Part shown: positions 15,030-23,298 of the stretch, one piece after another
How positions within the stretch are numbered: the stretch's first letter is position 1
How the letters are laid out: each line of letters starts with the position of its first letter
Program-made: the position numbers and the translations under genes
Assembly: GCA_024401515.1 (NCBI GenBank)
Contig: JAKSKY010000011.1
Coordinates: 1-39,419 of the forward strand
DNA from: Paludibacteraceae bacterium
Lineage (GTDB): Bacteria; Bacteroidota; Bacteroidia; Bacteroidales; Paludibacteraceae
Length of the DNA: 39,419 nucleotides
Direction of reading: 5' to 3'
The notes under the pieces: model-generated
What the model was told of the DNA's origin: nothing
Database searches by the model: none
The model's input: only the letters and a program-made list of their open reading frames with translations

Positions 15030-16074
15030 TTCCACGTCTCTTTAATTCTGCGGTTAACTCCTCTTTCATGGATGGGAGAGCCTCCTCGAATGCGGCGATG
15101 ACCTTGTCCATGCTCTCGTAGGATTCGCCTCCGGAAGCGTTCTTGTGGCCTCCTCCGTTGAAATGTTTAGCGGCGAATTCATTGGTGGCCACATCTCCTT
15201 GAGAACGGAAAGAGCACTTGATCTTTCCTCCCTCCTCCTTGAAAAAGGCGGAGAAGATGATGCCCTTGATGGAGAGCGGCATGTTGACGAATCCCTCGGT
15301 GTCTCCCTTTTTGAAGTCATACTTGGACAACTCCTCGTTGGTGAGCGAGATCATGGCGGCGCCATATTCAGGATATAGTTTCATCTTCTCGTAAAGCATA
15401 TAGCCCATGAGGCGGTATCTGCTCTCCGAGTAGTTGTTGTAAACTTTGTCGTGGATAGCATCCTTGTCGATGCCTTTTTTGATCAATTCGGAGATGATCA
15501 CATAGATTTCCGCACCGTTGGAGTTGTAGGTGAAACTTCCCGTGTCGGTCATCATTCCTGTGTAGATGCACTCGGCGCACGCTTTGTCCATTTCGGTGAA
15601 ATAACCCATTCTGCAGATGATGCGGAAGATCATTTCCGAAGTGGAGGCGAATTGCGGATAGGAGATGACAAGGTCGGCGAAGTTGCCTGGATCCAAATGG
15701 TGGTCGACAATTACCTTCTTGGCCGCAGAATCAGCCACGCTGATGGCTACGTTGTCGATGCGTTTCAAACTGTTGAAGTCCAATGCGAAGATGAGGTCCG
15801 CTTGCTCGATCAGTTCGTCCGCCAAACTCTTTTTCTTCTCATACACGATGATGTCGGATGAGCTAGGCATCCACTTTAGAAAGCCCGGAAAATCGTTGGG
15901 TACGATGACGTTGGCGTTTTTCCCGATTGTTCTCAAAAAAATAGAGAACGCCAAGGATGAACCGATAGCATCTCCATCGGGAGATACGTGTGTAGTGATC
16001 ACAATGTTATCGGCCTCCTCGATATAGGATTTTGCCTCTTGGATTAAATCTTCGTCAATAATTTTTGAAATCAT
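15022..16074 (-). CDS. DHH-family phosphoesterase (NrnA-like)
   Basis: A 350-residue DHH/DHHA1 protein, similar to NrnA-type oligoribonuclease/pAp phosphatase. Motif I is 'TTHVSPDGDAIGS' (His29, Asp33, Asp35), the DHH motif is at 124-126 ('VIVDHHLDP'), and the DHHA1 motif 'GGGHKNASGG' is at 307-316. The family degrades short RNAs or pAp using Mn2+ in the cytoplasm. ATG 16074 is preferred; a GTG three codons upstream is in frame. A TAAATTAG sequence (near-match to the -7 motif) lies about 25 nt upstream of that GTG. It heads the block that continues through the lipoproteins to rseP. Confidence 0.92.
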   Translation of the reverse strand: MISKIIDEDLIQEAKSYIEEADNIVITTHVSPDGDAIGSSLAFSIFLRTIGKNANVIVPNDFPGFLKWMPSSSDIIVYEKKKSLADELIEQADLIFALDFNSLKRIDNVAISVADSAAKKVIVDHHLDPGNFADLVISYPQFASTSEMIFRIICRMGYFTEMDKACAECIYTGMMTDTGSFTYNSNGAEIYVIISELIKKGIDKDAIHDKVYNNYSESRYRLMGYMLYEKMKLYPEYGAAMISLTNEELSKYDFKKGDTEGFVNMPLSIKGIIFSAFFKEEGGKIKCSFRSQGDVATNEFAAKHFNGGGHKNASGGESYESMDKVIAAFEEALPSMKEELTAELKRRGNE

Positions 16075-16226
16075 AACTTCCACATTTAAGACGGTGCTAA
16101 TTTAATAAAAAAGTTTGGCATTTCGCTTATAAAAACATTGAAACTTGAGAAGGCTTCCGTATGGATGTACGAGCTCGGCTGGTTTATTGTAAAATCCAAA
16201 TAATCAATGTATTATCATGTGCATTT

Positions 16227-17789
16227 TTAGCAATTTATCCATTTGAGAATTGTCAGGTAAGTTGTGTAAGACAAAAGAAGCGATAAGGTGATCGTCATTC
16301 GTTGAAAGGATCGTAACTTCATGGTGGCCAGAAGTGCCGCTAAAATCAGGTAGAACAGGAGTATGTCCGTGCCATTGTAGGGGATCTCCTTGATGGCCGC
16401 GTGGGGGAATTGTTCCATCCAACGGATGCATTGATTCATCCAGGATGTGACGGCTTGGAGCAGATGGGCGATCCAACCGGATATCGTCGGGAAGGACGTT
16501 GTGATCAGTAACAACGCACTTGCGTAGATGAGCAGTGTGGCGGTTGGTATCACGATGAGTCCAGATAGCCAGAAGAGGTTGCTGAATTGGTGGAAATGGT
16601 AGAGCACAATGGGAAGCGTCCCCAGTTGCGCCGCGATGGAGACACTGGTGAGTGACCATATTTTGTCGATGATGAAGTTCTTCGTGGTGAAGGTTTTGTA
16701 TATTTTTTCTTGCAACAATAGAATGGAAATGACGGCTGCGTAGCTGAGTTGAAAGCCAATGTCGGTGATGTATTGCGGACGGTAGAGCAGCATGCAGAAC
16801 GCGCTGGCGAAAACGGTGTTGAGGGTCCCGCTTTTTCTTCCGATCATCTCCCCTATGGCGACCAAGGAGAGCATGGTAGAGGCCCTGACGACGGAGGCGG
16901 ATAGGCCTGCGATGAAGGCGTAACTCCACAGGGCGAGTAGGGTGATCGGAATCCGTGCGAACCTCAATCTTTCACCTGGCAAGAGCCTTCTCAGAAGGGC
17001 TAGTAACACGAGGTAAATGATGCCGACATGAAGACCACTTACCGCGAGGATGTGGCTGGCGCCTGTGGCGGAATAGCTTGATTTGAGCTCTTGGGAGAGG
17101 TGCCTTTTGTCGCCAAGGGTGAGGGCGCATAGGATGGATAATTCCTCTCCCTCCAAACCGGTTCGCTCGTAGATTCTTTCCACTTTTTGCCTTGCCTTTT
17201 GAGCCTCGTTCGTGATGGAGAAGCGGTTGCTCTTTCCGATTCTTCTCCATTTGTTTCGGGGAAGATATAGGGAGCCGGAACATCCGATGCTGTGTAGGTA
17301 TTGGGTGAATTCGTCGTTACGCTCCTCCTTCACTATGTCGCTGGGAAAGAGGATGAGGTCGCCGAAGGAGAGGTCCGCTGAGAGGGAGTCTTTGGCGATG
17401 TAGAGCATCACGGAGCTTCCTTGCGGAACGCCCTCTCCGCAAAGTCGGGCGATGGCGCCGAAACTGTTTGGCTTTTCTTGCGGTATCTCGTTGATTTCCG
17501 CCAGTAGGAAAGTCGAACTGATACTCTCCCTTCCCCAAAGAATGGCTTGGGTTTGCTTCGTTCGGATGATGCCGAGTGAGAGAAGGAAGAGGGCGAATGA
17601 TGCTCCGAAGAGCCAGCGTAGGTGATATTGCCTTGAGCCGAGATTGGGAGATGTGACGACGACCAATAGGAAGAGGGGGAGGGGAGTCCATTGAGGGAGT
17701 GTGAAGTCTGGAAATAGAAGATTCGTCACTATGCCAGCACAAAATAGCAGTAAAATGCGAAGGAAGGGAATTTGGTGCAAACTTTTCAT
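16227..17789 (-). CDS. comEC: ComEC/Rec2-like competence membrane protein, short at the C-terminus
   Basis: A 520-residue membrane protein. The N-terminal part has helices and a DUF4131-like region ('TFLLAEINEIPQEKPNSFGA', 'YIAKDSLSADLSFGDLILF'), followed by the Competence domain: 'ALTLGDKRHLSQELKSSYSATGASHILAVSGLHVG' and 'FIAGLSASVVRASTML', both strong ComEC signatures. ComEC forms the inner-membrane DNA uptake channel. The protein ends right after the last helix ('YLTILKWINC'), so it lacks both the metallo-beta-lactamase domain of long ComEC and any tail. This may be natural in the lineage or a truncation. ATG 17789 is preferred over a TTG at 17834. A 143-nt gap with no gene follows. Confidence 0.82.
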   Translation of the reverse strand: MKSLHQIPFLRILLLFCAGIVTNLLFPDFTLPQWTPLPLFLLVVVTSPNLGSRQYHLRWLFGASFALFLLSLGIIRTKQTQAILWGRESISSTFLLAEINEIPQEKPNSFGAIARLCGEGVPQGSSVMLYIAKDSLSADLSFGDLILFPSDIVKEERNDEFTQYLHSIGCSGSLYLPRNKWRRIGKSNRFSITNEAQKARQKVERIYERTGLEGEELSILCALTLGDKRHLSQELKSSYSATGASHILAVSGLHVGIIYLVLLALLRRLLPGERLRFARIPITLLALWSYAFIAGLSASVVRASTMLSLVAIGEMIGRKSGTLNTVFASAFCMLLYRPQYITDIGFQLSYAAVISILLLQEKIYKTFTTKNFIIDKIWSLTSVSIAAQLGTLPIVLYHFHQFSNLFWLSGLIVIPTATLLIYASALLLITTSFPTISGWIAHLLQAVTSWMNQCIRWMEQFPHAAIKEIPYNGTDILLFYLILAALLATMKLRSFQRMTITLSLLLSYTTYLTILKWINC

Positions 17790-17857
17790 AAACGGGTAGT
17801 GTCCAATGAAGGACGGTAAATATGATTGAAACAAAACAGTGTAACCGGGTAGAAGAG

Positions 17858-17890
17858 AAAGGCATCGCAGGAAATCCCTACGATGCCTTT
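17858..17890 (-). terminator. Hairpin after rpe
   Basis: A 10-bp perfect stem (17858-17867 with 17881-17890) lies 5 nt after the rpe stop. The T-run on the minus strand is weak (CTCTTCT), while on the plus strand the hairpin is followed by TTTTTT, although no plus-strand gene ends here. It probably attenuates read-through from rpe into the comEC-like gene. Confidence 0.5.
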
Positions 17891-17895
17891 GTTTT

Positions 17896-18546
17896 TTATA
17901 GGGCCTTCAAATTGGCGATGGTCTCGGTTGGGTTCTCCGCCCCAAAGACGAAGCTGCCGGCCACCAATACGTCGGCGCCTGCCTTAAGTAATCTCGCGCC
18001 AGTTTCGTAGTTCACGCCACCGTCGATTTCAATCAAGGCTTTTGAGTTGCGTTTGAGGATCAGTTCCTTTAAACGTGCGGTCTTGTCGATGGTGTTCTCG
18101 ATGAATTTTTGGCCGCCGAATCCAGGGTTGACTGACATCAACATGGCGACGTCCACGTCCGCGATGATCTCCTCCAAAACAGAGACGGGTGTGTGTGGAT
18201 TAAGAGTGACGCCCGCTTTCATTCCGCATGCCTTGATGCGTTGGATGGATCTGTGAAGGTGAGTGCAAGCCTCGTAGTGTACGTTCAACACCTCAGCACC
18301 TAGTTTATGGAATTCGTCAATGAATTTATCTGGTTCCACAATCATCAAATGGACGTCCAACGGTTTCTTCGCATACTTTTGGATGGCTGCGGTTACAGGC
18401 ATGCCAAAGGAGATATTCGGAACGAACACGCCGTCCATGATGTCCAAGTGGAACCAGTCCGCTTGGCTGTTATTCACCATTTCGATGTCTGCTCGCAAAT
18501 TGGAGAAATCCGCTGAAAGCACGGATGGGGCGATTAGATGGCTCAT
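17896..18546 (-). CDS. rpe: Ribulose-phosphate 3-epimerase
   Basis: A 216-residue TIM-barrel enzyme interconverting ribulose 5-phosphate and xylulose 5-phosphate in the pentose phosphate pathway. Signatures: 'IAPSVLSADFSNL' at the N-terminus, metal-site segment 'FHLDIMDG' with His33, Asp35 and Asp38, 'MSVNPGFGGQKFI', and 'IEIDGGVN'. The length is standard. It lies upstream of the comEC-like gene on the same strand, separated by a hairpin. A TTTG and a TATAAAGTT sequence lie upstream as a loose promoter match. Confidence 0.97.
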   Translation of the reverse strand: MSHLIAPSVLSADFSNLRADIEMVNNSQADWFHLDIMDGVFVPNISFGMPVTAAIQKYAKKPLDVHLMIVEPDKFIDEFHKLGAEVLNVHYEACTHLHRSIQRIKACGMKAGVTLNPHTPVSVLEEIIADVDVAMLMSVNPGFGGQKFIENTIDKTARLKELILKRNSKALIEIDGGVNYETGARLLKAGADVLVAGSFVFGAENPTETIANLKAL

Positions 18547-18617
18547 CTGATTTTGTTGTTGAGAGGGCGGTAGTTTTTTGAAAGAACTTTATAAACGCCG
18601 ACCCCTAGGTTTACAAA

Positions 18618-18649
18618 TGAAAAAAGGAAGTAACTTTCGTCACTTCCTT
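18618..18649 (-). terminator. Intrinsic terminator of tRNA-Pro
   Basis: An 11-bp stem with one G-U pair (18624-18634 with 18639-18649), a GAAA tetraloop on the minus strand, then a run of Ts. It starts 9 nt after the tRNA 3' end. Confidence 0.8.
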
Positions 18650-18657
18650 GCTTTGTG

Positions 18658-18732
18658 TCGAGGTGAAGGGATTCGAACCCCCGACCCTCTGGTCCCAAAC
18701 CAGATGCGCTAACCGGACTGCGCTACACCTCG
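18658..18732 (-). tRNA. tRNA-Pro(UGG)
   Basis: A 75-nt cloverleaf on the minus strand. The acceptor stem CGAGGTG pairs with CACCTCG, discriminator A at 18658. The anticodon loop TTTGGGA, carrying anticodon TGG, is closed by a TCTGG/CCAGA stem. The T-arm has GGTTCGAATCC. CCA is not encoded. It has its own promoter and terminator. Confidence 0.97.
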
Positions 18733-18747
18733 TTCTCAAATGCGATG

Positions 18748-18779
18748 CAAAGGTATGCACATTTGGGGTATCCTCCAAA
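18748..18779 (-). promoter_or_regulatory. Promoter of tRNA-Pro (TTTG-N20-TACCTTTG)
   Basis: Minus-strand -33 TTTG (18776-18779), a 20-nt spacer, and -7 TACCTTTG (18748-18755): a complete Bacteroidota housekeeping promoter. The expected start is around 18741, about 9 nt before the mature tRNA 5' end. Confidence 0.8.
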
Positions 18780-18828
18780 TGTTTCAGCCACTTTTTTTCG
18801 CAAAATTTTCGATATTTTTTCTATCTTA

Positions 18829-19110
18829 TTATAAATCAATGAAATAATTTTTGGCCCCAAGAGCCATCAAAATCAGCTGTAAGATAAGAATGGCGGGAAC
18901 GCCTAGGAAAAACTTCTTGTGGAGGGTCTTGTGGCGAAGGGTGTACATGGCAAAAAGTGCGCCGATTGAACCGCCAATGGCTGCTAAAAGGAGCAGATTT
19001 TTCTCTGGGACACGCCATGCGTTTCTCTTTTTTGAGATGTGTTTGTCCCAGGCGTATGTCGCATAGGCCGTGATGTTGATGGCGATTAGGTATATAAGTA
19101 GTATTTTCAT
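18829..19110 (-). CDS. DUF1294 family small membrane protein
   Basis: A 93-residue protein. Two or three hydrophobic helices surround the DUF1294 signature: 'WDKHISKKRNAWRVPEKNLL', 'AIGGSIGALFAMYTLRHKT' and 'KKFFLGVPAIL'. The family is widespread with unknown function; it is sometimes fused to cold-shock domains, but not here. It is flanked by the bamD-rpoZ unit and tRNA-Pro on the same strand, behind the rpoZ terminator, so it needs its own promoter, which I did not identify. Confidence 0.88.
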   Translation of the reverse strand: MKILLIYLIAINITAYATYAWDKHISKKRNAWRVPEKNLLLLAAIGGSIGALFAMYTLRHKTLHKKFFLGVPAILILQLILMALGAKNYFIDL

Positions 19111-19167
19111 GTGTGGATCTCTTATTTGGGAATGTCTTGGATGGAGCGTGCGCCCCGAAAGGGCACG

Positions 19168-19200
19168 AAAAAAGGGAATGCGTATTAGCGCATCCCCTTT
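19168..19200 (-). terminator. Intrinsic terminator of bamD-rpoZ
   Basis: A 12-bp stem with one G-U pair on the minus strand (19171-19182 with 19189-19200), a 6-nt loop and a run of six Ts. It lies 19 nt after the rpoZ stop. Confidence 0.85.
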
Positions 19201-19219
19201 GTTTTGCTTTGAGTCGGTA

Positions 19220-19552
19220 TTAATACTTCATCTTATCCTTTGAAGGGTTCTTGTAGAACACCTTTCCGTCGGTGTACTCTTGAGCGGCGATCAAAGTTGG
19301 CTTAGGAAGCTTCTCGTAGAAACGGGAGATCTCGATTTGCTCACGGTTCTCGAAAACCTCTTCCAAGTTGTCGTTGAAAGATGCGAACTCCTGTAATTTC
19401 TTGTCTAGTTCAGACTTCATCTCCACTGCGATTTGGTTAGAGCGGCGAGCGATGATGTTCACTGTCTCGTAAACGTTACCTGTGTCTGCACAAAGTGAGT
19501 TCATGTCACGAGTGATAGTGTTGGTAGGAGCTGTTACTTTTTTGTAGTCCAT
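19220..19552 (-). CDS. rpoZ: DNA-directed RNA polymerase subunit omega
   Basis: A 110-residue Bacteroidota-type omega. 'TGNVYETVNIIARRSNQIA' matches the conserved omega helix that binds the C-terminal tail of beta-prime, followed by a charged helical stretch and a C-terminal extension ('PKPTLIAAQEYTDGKVFY') typical of this phylum. Omega helps RNA polymerase assembly. It lies 13 nt after bamD and ends in a strong terminator, so the two form a bicistronic unit. Confidence 0.9.
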   Translation of the reverse strand: MDYKKVTAPTNTITRDMNSLCADTGNVYETVNIIARRSNQIAVEMKSELDKKLQEFASFNDNLEEVFENREQIEISRFYEKLPKPTLIAAQEYTDGKVFYKNPSKDKMKY

Positions 19553-19565
19553 GATTATATATGTT

Positions 19566-20393
19566 TTATTTGTTTTTGTTATCTATCGCATTAATGTATT
19601 TTCTTGTCTTTTCGTGGATTCTCTCCGCCTCTTTCCTGTGTTTGCCGTTCGGAAATTCGCCGATGTAGTTGTAGTACTCGTCATCGGTGTCGCGGTAGCG
19701 GTCCTCCATTTTGTTCTCCACGCTCTTTACGGCTTGCATGTATTTGGCCTCAAGTATAAGGAAGCTTAGATCCTCCTTGCGCTTGCTGTCTGGGTGAAGC
19801 TTCAATGCGTTTGTGGCGGTCACCACCGCGGAGCGGTAGTTGTTGCCCATGAAGTCTCCCAAGTCGTAGTAGAGCTTCGCGCTTAAGTATGCCTTCTCCG
19901 CCAACTTCTCCTGTAACTCCTCCAAAAGTTTCACCACCTCTGGGAGGTATTGGCTTTTGGGGTACATGTTGGTGAACTCTAGCAGTTCGTCGATGGCTGT
20001 GACGGTGTTGGCTTGGTCGAGTTTCACGTCGGGTGAGTCCATGTAGAGGCATTTGCCCGCCAAATATTTGCACTCCTCGGCGTGGGCGCCTTGCGGATAG
20101 CTGCGGTTGTAGGCGGAGAAATAGCCCTTGGCGGATACGTAGTCCTTGTTTTTATAATAGGACATGGCGATCGTGTATACCACATTCTCGCCCTTTTCGG
20201 TACCTCTGAAGGCGGATCCTACGGTTTCAAGTACGGAATGTGCTTTGTAGTATTCGCCTTTCTCGTAATACTCCATCGCCTTTTGGTACTTGAACTCGTT
20301 GTCCGAGCTCTTTACCACTTTGTTGTAACCGCTGCATGAGAGCAGTCCCAACGTCATGATACCCAACGTAATATGTCTAAAACTCTTTTCCAT
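19566..20393 (-). CDS. bamD: Outer membrane assembly lipoprotein BamD
   Basis: A 275-residue lipoprotein with signal and lipobox 'LLSC' (Cys20). TPR-like repeats follow: 'KYQKAMEYYEKGEYYKAHSVLE', 'YYKNKDYVSAKGYFSAYNRSYPQ' and 'ELLEFTNMYPKSQYLPEV'. BamD is the essential TPR lipoprotein of the BAM complex that folds outer membrane beta-barrels. ATG 20393 is preferred to an upstream start, since the -7 element TACCTTTG (20409-20416) lies just before it and would exclude the longer form. The C-terminus ends with a charged helix. Confidence 0.92.
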   Translation of the reverse strand: MEKSFRHITLGIMTLGLLSCSGYNKVVKSSDNEFKYQKAMEYYEKGEYYKAHSVLETVGSAFRGTEKGENVVYTIAMSYYKNKDYVSAKGYFSAYNRSYPQGAHAEECKYLAGKCLYMDSPDVKLDQANTVTAIDELLEFTNMYPKSQYLPEVVKLLEELQEKLAEKAYLSAKLYYDLGDFMGNNYRSAVVTATNALKLHPDSKRKEDLSFLILEAKYMQAVKSVENKMEDRYRDTDDEYYNYIGEFPNGKHRKEAERIHEKTRKYINAIDNKNK

Positions 20394-20408
20394 TCTTACT
20401 CTAAACCG

Positions 20409-20416
20409 CAAAGGTA
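20409..20416 (-). promoter_or_regulatory. -7 promoter element of bamD-rpoZ
   Basis: Minus-strand TACCTTTG matches TAnnTTTG, 15 nt before the bamD ATG. The expected transcript start is about 20402, so the leader is short and the longer bamD frame is excluded. No TTTG is at the right -33 spacing. Confidence 0.55.
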
Positions 20417-20552
20417 GGCAAAAACGTTCAAAAGATAAAAGAAAAACCTTCATTTTTAACTATTTTAAATAAAATGTTTTTATTTCTTTTGCATTTGAAA
20501 AATTGACAAAGAATTAAAACTAGTTGTAAAACGATTTTTAGAATAGAAAATT

Positions 20553-20966
20553 ATGTTGAAGAGAATTTTATCGATTTCCGGAAAGCCAGGATTGTTTGAG
20601 TTGGTATCTCAAGGAAAGAACATGTTGATCTTGGAGTCGCTTACAGAAAAGAAACGTGTGCCAGCATATACACACGAAAAGATATTGTCCCTAGGTGATA
20701 TCGCTATTTACACAGAGGATGGCGAGGTGCCATTGGCTGATGTGTTGCAATCCATGAAGGAGAAGGAGAACGGCAAGGTGGCTAGTGTGAACCCTAAGAA
20801 GGCTGACGGCAAGGAATTGGCCGCTTATTTGGCTTCTGTTTTGCCTAACTTCGACCGTGACCGTGTATATTCTTCCGATATCAAGAAGTTGCTTACTTGG
20901 TACAACATCTTGATCGAGAGCGGACGTGACACTTTCGTAGAGAAGAAAAAAGAGGCTAAGGCTTAA
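20553..20966 (+). CDS. DUF5606 family protein
   Basis: A 137-residue soluble protein. The N-terminus ('LKRILSISGKPGLFELVSQGKNMLILESL') is the conserved DUF5606 start found across Bacteroidota. The rest has 'GDIAIYTEDGEVPLADVL', a Lys-rich stretch, and 'DRVYSSDIKKLLTWYNIL' near the C-terminus, ending in a Lys/Glu-rich tail. Function unknown; it is usually a single-gene unit. It ends in an intrinsic terminator. Confidence 0.82.
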   Translation: MLKRILSISGKPGLFELVSQGKNMLILESLTEKKRVPAYTHEKILSLGDIAIYTEDGEVPLADVLQSMKEKENGKVASVNPKKADGKELAAYLASVLPNFDRDRVYSSDIKKLLTWYNILIESGRDTFVEKKKEAKA

Positions 20967-20987
20967 TTTATGAAACTTATAACGGGA

Positions 20988-21015
20988 AAGGAGGATCGAA
21001 AGATTCTCCTTTTTT
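20988..21015 (+). terminator. Intrinsic terminator of the DUF5606 gene
   Basis: A 10-bp stem with one G-U pair (20988-20997 with 21002-21011), a GAAA tetraloop and a T-run to 21015. Confidence 0.85.
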
Positions 21016-21020
21016 GTGGA

Positions 21021-21054
21021 TAAAATAAAAGAGGCGGTGGAAATCCATCGCCTC
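21021..21054 (-). terminator. Intrinsic terminator of the small coiled-coil gene
   Basis: A 10-bp stem with one G-U pair (21031-21040 with 21045-21054), a 4-nt loop and TTTTATTTTAT on the minus strand. With 20988-21015 it forms a back-to-back terminator pair. Confidence 0.8.
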
Positions 21055-21086
21055 TTGTCGTTTAGTGTCGAACTGGTTCGATTGTT

Positions 21087-21422
21087 TCACCCAACTCTCT
21101 GTTGCTGCATTTCTGTGCTCGCTTTGAGGTTTTTGCATCCTGTGGAGATGGAAGAGAGTGCCTCTTGAATCATGTAGAATGCCTCTTTCAAAGACTTGTC
21201 CGCTTGGGAGAGTCTGTACACCATGTCTTTGGTCACCGCAGTGGTTTCCTCGGAGTCGTCTGCCGCTCCGATACTTGCCATGTCATTCACAAAGAGCTGA
21301 ATGTGTTTTTGCTCAAACTGAAGAACATTGAATCTTTGCTTCATGTTCACTAAAAGCTCATCGATCTCTTTGGTGATGTCTGATGCGTTTTTCCTGGCCA
21401 TTGGCTCCAATTCTTTTTCCAT
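21087..21422 (-). CDS. Small helical protein of unknown function
   Basis: I do not recognise this 111-residue protein. It is predicted helical almost throughout and probably coiled coil ('DITKEIDELLVNMKQRFNVL', 'YRLSQADKSLKEAFYMIQEA'), without a signal peptide or membrane helix. ATG 21422 is supported by AAAGGAG five bases upstream, an unusually good Shine-Dalgarno for this phylum, while the upstream in-frame codons look non-coding. It is monocistronic, with its own terminator. It may be a lineage-specific Bacteroidales protein. Confidence 0.65.
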   Translation of the reverse strand: MEKELEPMARKNASDITKEIDELLVNMKQRFNVLQFEQKHIQLFVNDMASIGAADDSEETTAVTKDMVYRLSQADKSLKEAFYMIQEALSSISTGCKNLKASTEMQQQRVG

Positions 21423-21588
21423 GTTTACTCCTTTGTTAAACTTCAAATTCGTTTCCGCTAATATAGTGACATGCGGAGGAAAAACAAAAGAAAAAAACGG
21501 CGGAATTATTAACAATCCGGAATATTATGACAAATGTCTTTAAAGCCGTTTTATGGTGCCTCTTATGTGTGGAATTTGGGAATTCTTC

Positions 21589-22014
21589 CTATGCTTGCTC
21601 TTGGCTTTTAAATGCTAAAGCGTACATTTTCATTTGGTTAACCATGGCCAACATGCCATTGGAACGGGTTGGGGAGAGGTGTTCCTTCAAACCTATTTTG
21701 TCGATGAAGTATAATTCAGTGTCCAAAATCTCCTGTGGTGTGTGGCCCGATAGAATGTAGACGAGCATGGCGACGATACCACCCGTGATATCGGTGTTGC
21801 TCTCGCCTTGGTAATAGACCAAGCCATCCTTGTATTCGGCATGTACCCACACCTTGCTTTGACAACCCTCGATGAGGTATTTGTCTATTTTATATGCTTC
21901 GTCGACGCCTGGATTGGCCAATCCCTTGTCGATGATCTGTTCGTACTTGTCCAACCAATCCTCTAGGAATTCGAACTCTTCGATGATCTCTTCCTGTTTC
22001 TCTGCTATTGTCAT
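21589..22014 (-). CDS. sufE: SufE-family sulfur acceptor
   Basis: A 141-residue SufE. It accepts persulfide sulfur from SufS and raises its activity in Fe-S cluster assembly. The acceptor cysteine is Cys51 in 'LIEGCQSKVWV', the same number as in E. coli SufE. 'ITGGIVAMLVYILSGHTPQEIL' and 'GLKEHLSPTRSNGM' are further family signatures. It lies 11 nt after sufS, in the same transcript. The scaffold genes sufBCD are not in the window. Confidence 0.93.
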   Translation of the reverse strand: MTIAEKQEEIIEEFEFLEDWLDKYEQIIDKGLANPGVDEAYKIDKYLIEGCQSKVWVHAEYKDGLVYYQGESNTDITGGIVAMLVYILSGHTPQEILDTELYFIDKIGLKEHLSPTRSNGMLAMVNQMKMYALAFKSQEQA

Positions 22015-22025
22015 TGTCGTTAGTA

Positions 22026-23258
22026 TTAACCGTTTCTTCTTTTGAACATTTTGGCGGCTCTTTGGACGCCTGCCACGAGGGTGTCGATCTCCTCTTTGGT
22101 ATTGTAGATGCCGAAAGAGGCACGGACGGTTCCTTCGATGCCGAAGGCTGCCATGACGGGTTCCGCACAGTGGTGTCCCGTGCGGACGGCGATGCCTAAT
22201 TTATCGATGATGGAGCCTAAATCGTATGGGTGGATGTTTCCGACCAAGAAGGAGACTAGGCCGCTTCTATGTTTGGCGTTTCCGATGAATCGGATGTTCT
22301 CCACTTCTCCTAATTTCTCTAAAGTATAGCGTACCAACTCTTGCTCATGGGCGGCGATATTATCCATGCCAATGGCGCTGACGTAGTTCAATGCTTCCGC
22401 TAGTGCGGTGGACCCGATGTAGTCTGGCGTGCCCGCCTCGAACTTAAAGGGTAATTCATTGAAGGTGGTCTTCTCAAATGTGACCTTCTGGATCATCTCT
22501 CCGCCGCCTTGGTAGGGTGGTATGCGATCCAACCATGCCTCTTTGCCGTAGAGTACGCCGATACCAGTCGGGCCATAGATTTTGTGGCCTGAGAAGACGT
22601 AGAAGTCCGCGTCTAATGCCTGCACGTCCACTGGCATATGAGGTACCGATTGCGCCCCGTCCACCATGACTGGAATGTTGTGGCTGTGCGCCTTTTTTAT
22701 GATATCCGCCACCGGATTCACTGTTCCAAGGGTGTTGGAGACGTGGGCGATGGAGATCAATTTTGTCTTTTCGGTGATGAGCTCGTCCAACTTGTCAAGT
22801 TGTAATTCCCCGTTCTCGTCGAATGGAATCACTTTGAGTACGATTCCTTTTTCCGCTTGCAGCAATTGCCAAGGAACGATGTTGGAGTGGTGCTCCATGT
22901 GGGAGACGATGATTTCGTCCCCCTCTTTGCATTGGCTTCTTCCGAAAGAGGAGGCGACTAGGTTGATGGCCTCGGTGGTGCCTCTGGTGAAGATGATTTC
23001 ACGGGCATGTTGGGCGTTGATGAATTTTCTGACGGTTTCGCGTGCCGCTTCGTGCGCCTCCGTCGCCACTTGGCTAAGGAAGTGTACGCCACGGTGGATG
23101 TTCGCGTTGTTGTTGAGGTAATTCTCTCTGATTTTGTTGACCACGCACAAGGGTTTCTGTGTGGTCGCCGCATTGTCTAAATAAACCAGTGGCTTACCGT
23201 AGATCTCCTTCTCTAATATAGGGAAATCCGCTCTTATTTTATTGATGTCGAAACTCAT
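22026..23258 (-). CDS. sufS: Cysteine desulfurase SufS
   Basis: A 410-residue PLP enzyme that takes sulfur from cysteine for Fe-S clusters. The PLP lysine is Lys226 in 'FSGHKIYGPTG' and the persulfide cysteine is Cys364 in 'RTGHHCAEPVM'; both numbers coincide with E. coli SufS. 'YLDNAATTQKP', 'TRGTTEAINLVA' and 'VDGAQSVPHM' are intact. A Shine-Dalgarno AAAGGAG precedes the ATG. Its partner sufE follows after 11 nt. Confidence 0.96.
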   Translation of the reverse strand: MSFDINKIRADFPILEKEIYGKPLVYLDNAATTQKPLCVVNKIRENYLNNNANIHRGVHFLSQVATEAHEAARETVRKFINAQHAREIIFTRGTTEAINLVASSFGRSQCKEGDEIIVSHMEHHSNIVPWQLLQAEKGIVLKVIPFDENGELQLDKLDELITEKTKLISIAHVSNTLGTVNPVADIIKKAHSHNIPVMVDGAQSVPHMPVDVQALDADFYVFSGHKIYGPTGIGVLYGKEAWLDRIPPYQGGGEMIQKVTFEKTTFNELPFKFEAGTPDYIGSTALAEALNYVSAIGMDNIAAHEQELVRYTLEKLGEVENIRFIGNAKHRSGLVSFLVGNIHPYDLGSIIDKLGIAVRTGHHCAEPVMAAFGIEGTVRASFGIYNTKEEIDTLVAGVQRAAKMFKRRNG

Positions 23259-23298
23259 CTCCTTTCACTTTTTCGCGAATTTACGAAAAAATAAAAGG

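Noticed and set aside
16204-16929. A 241-residue reading frame inside the comEC-like gene
   Set aside because: It is His/Arg-rich, has no domain features and shadows a gene with clear membrane helices and Competence motifs.
20394-20453. Longer N-terminus for BamD
   Set aside because: The extension crosses the TACCTTTG promoter and would bury the signal peptide and lipobox inside the protein.
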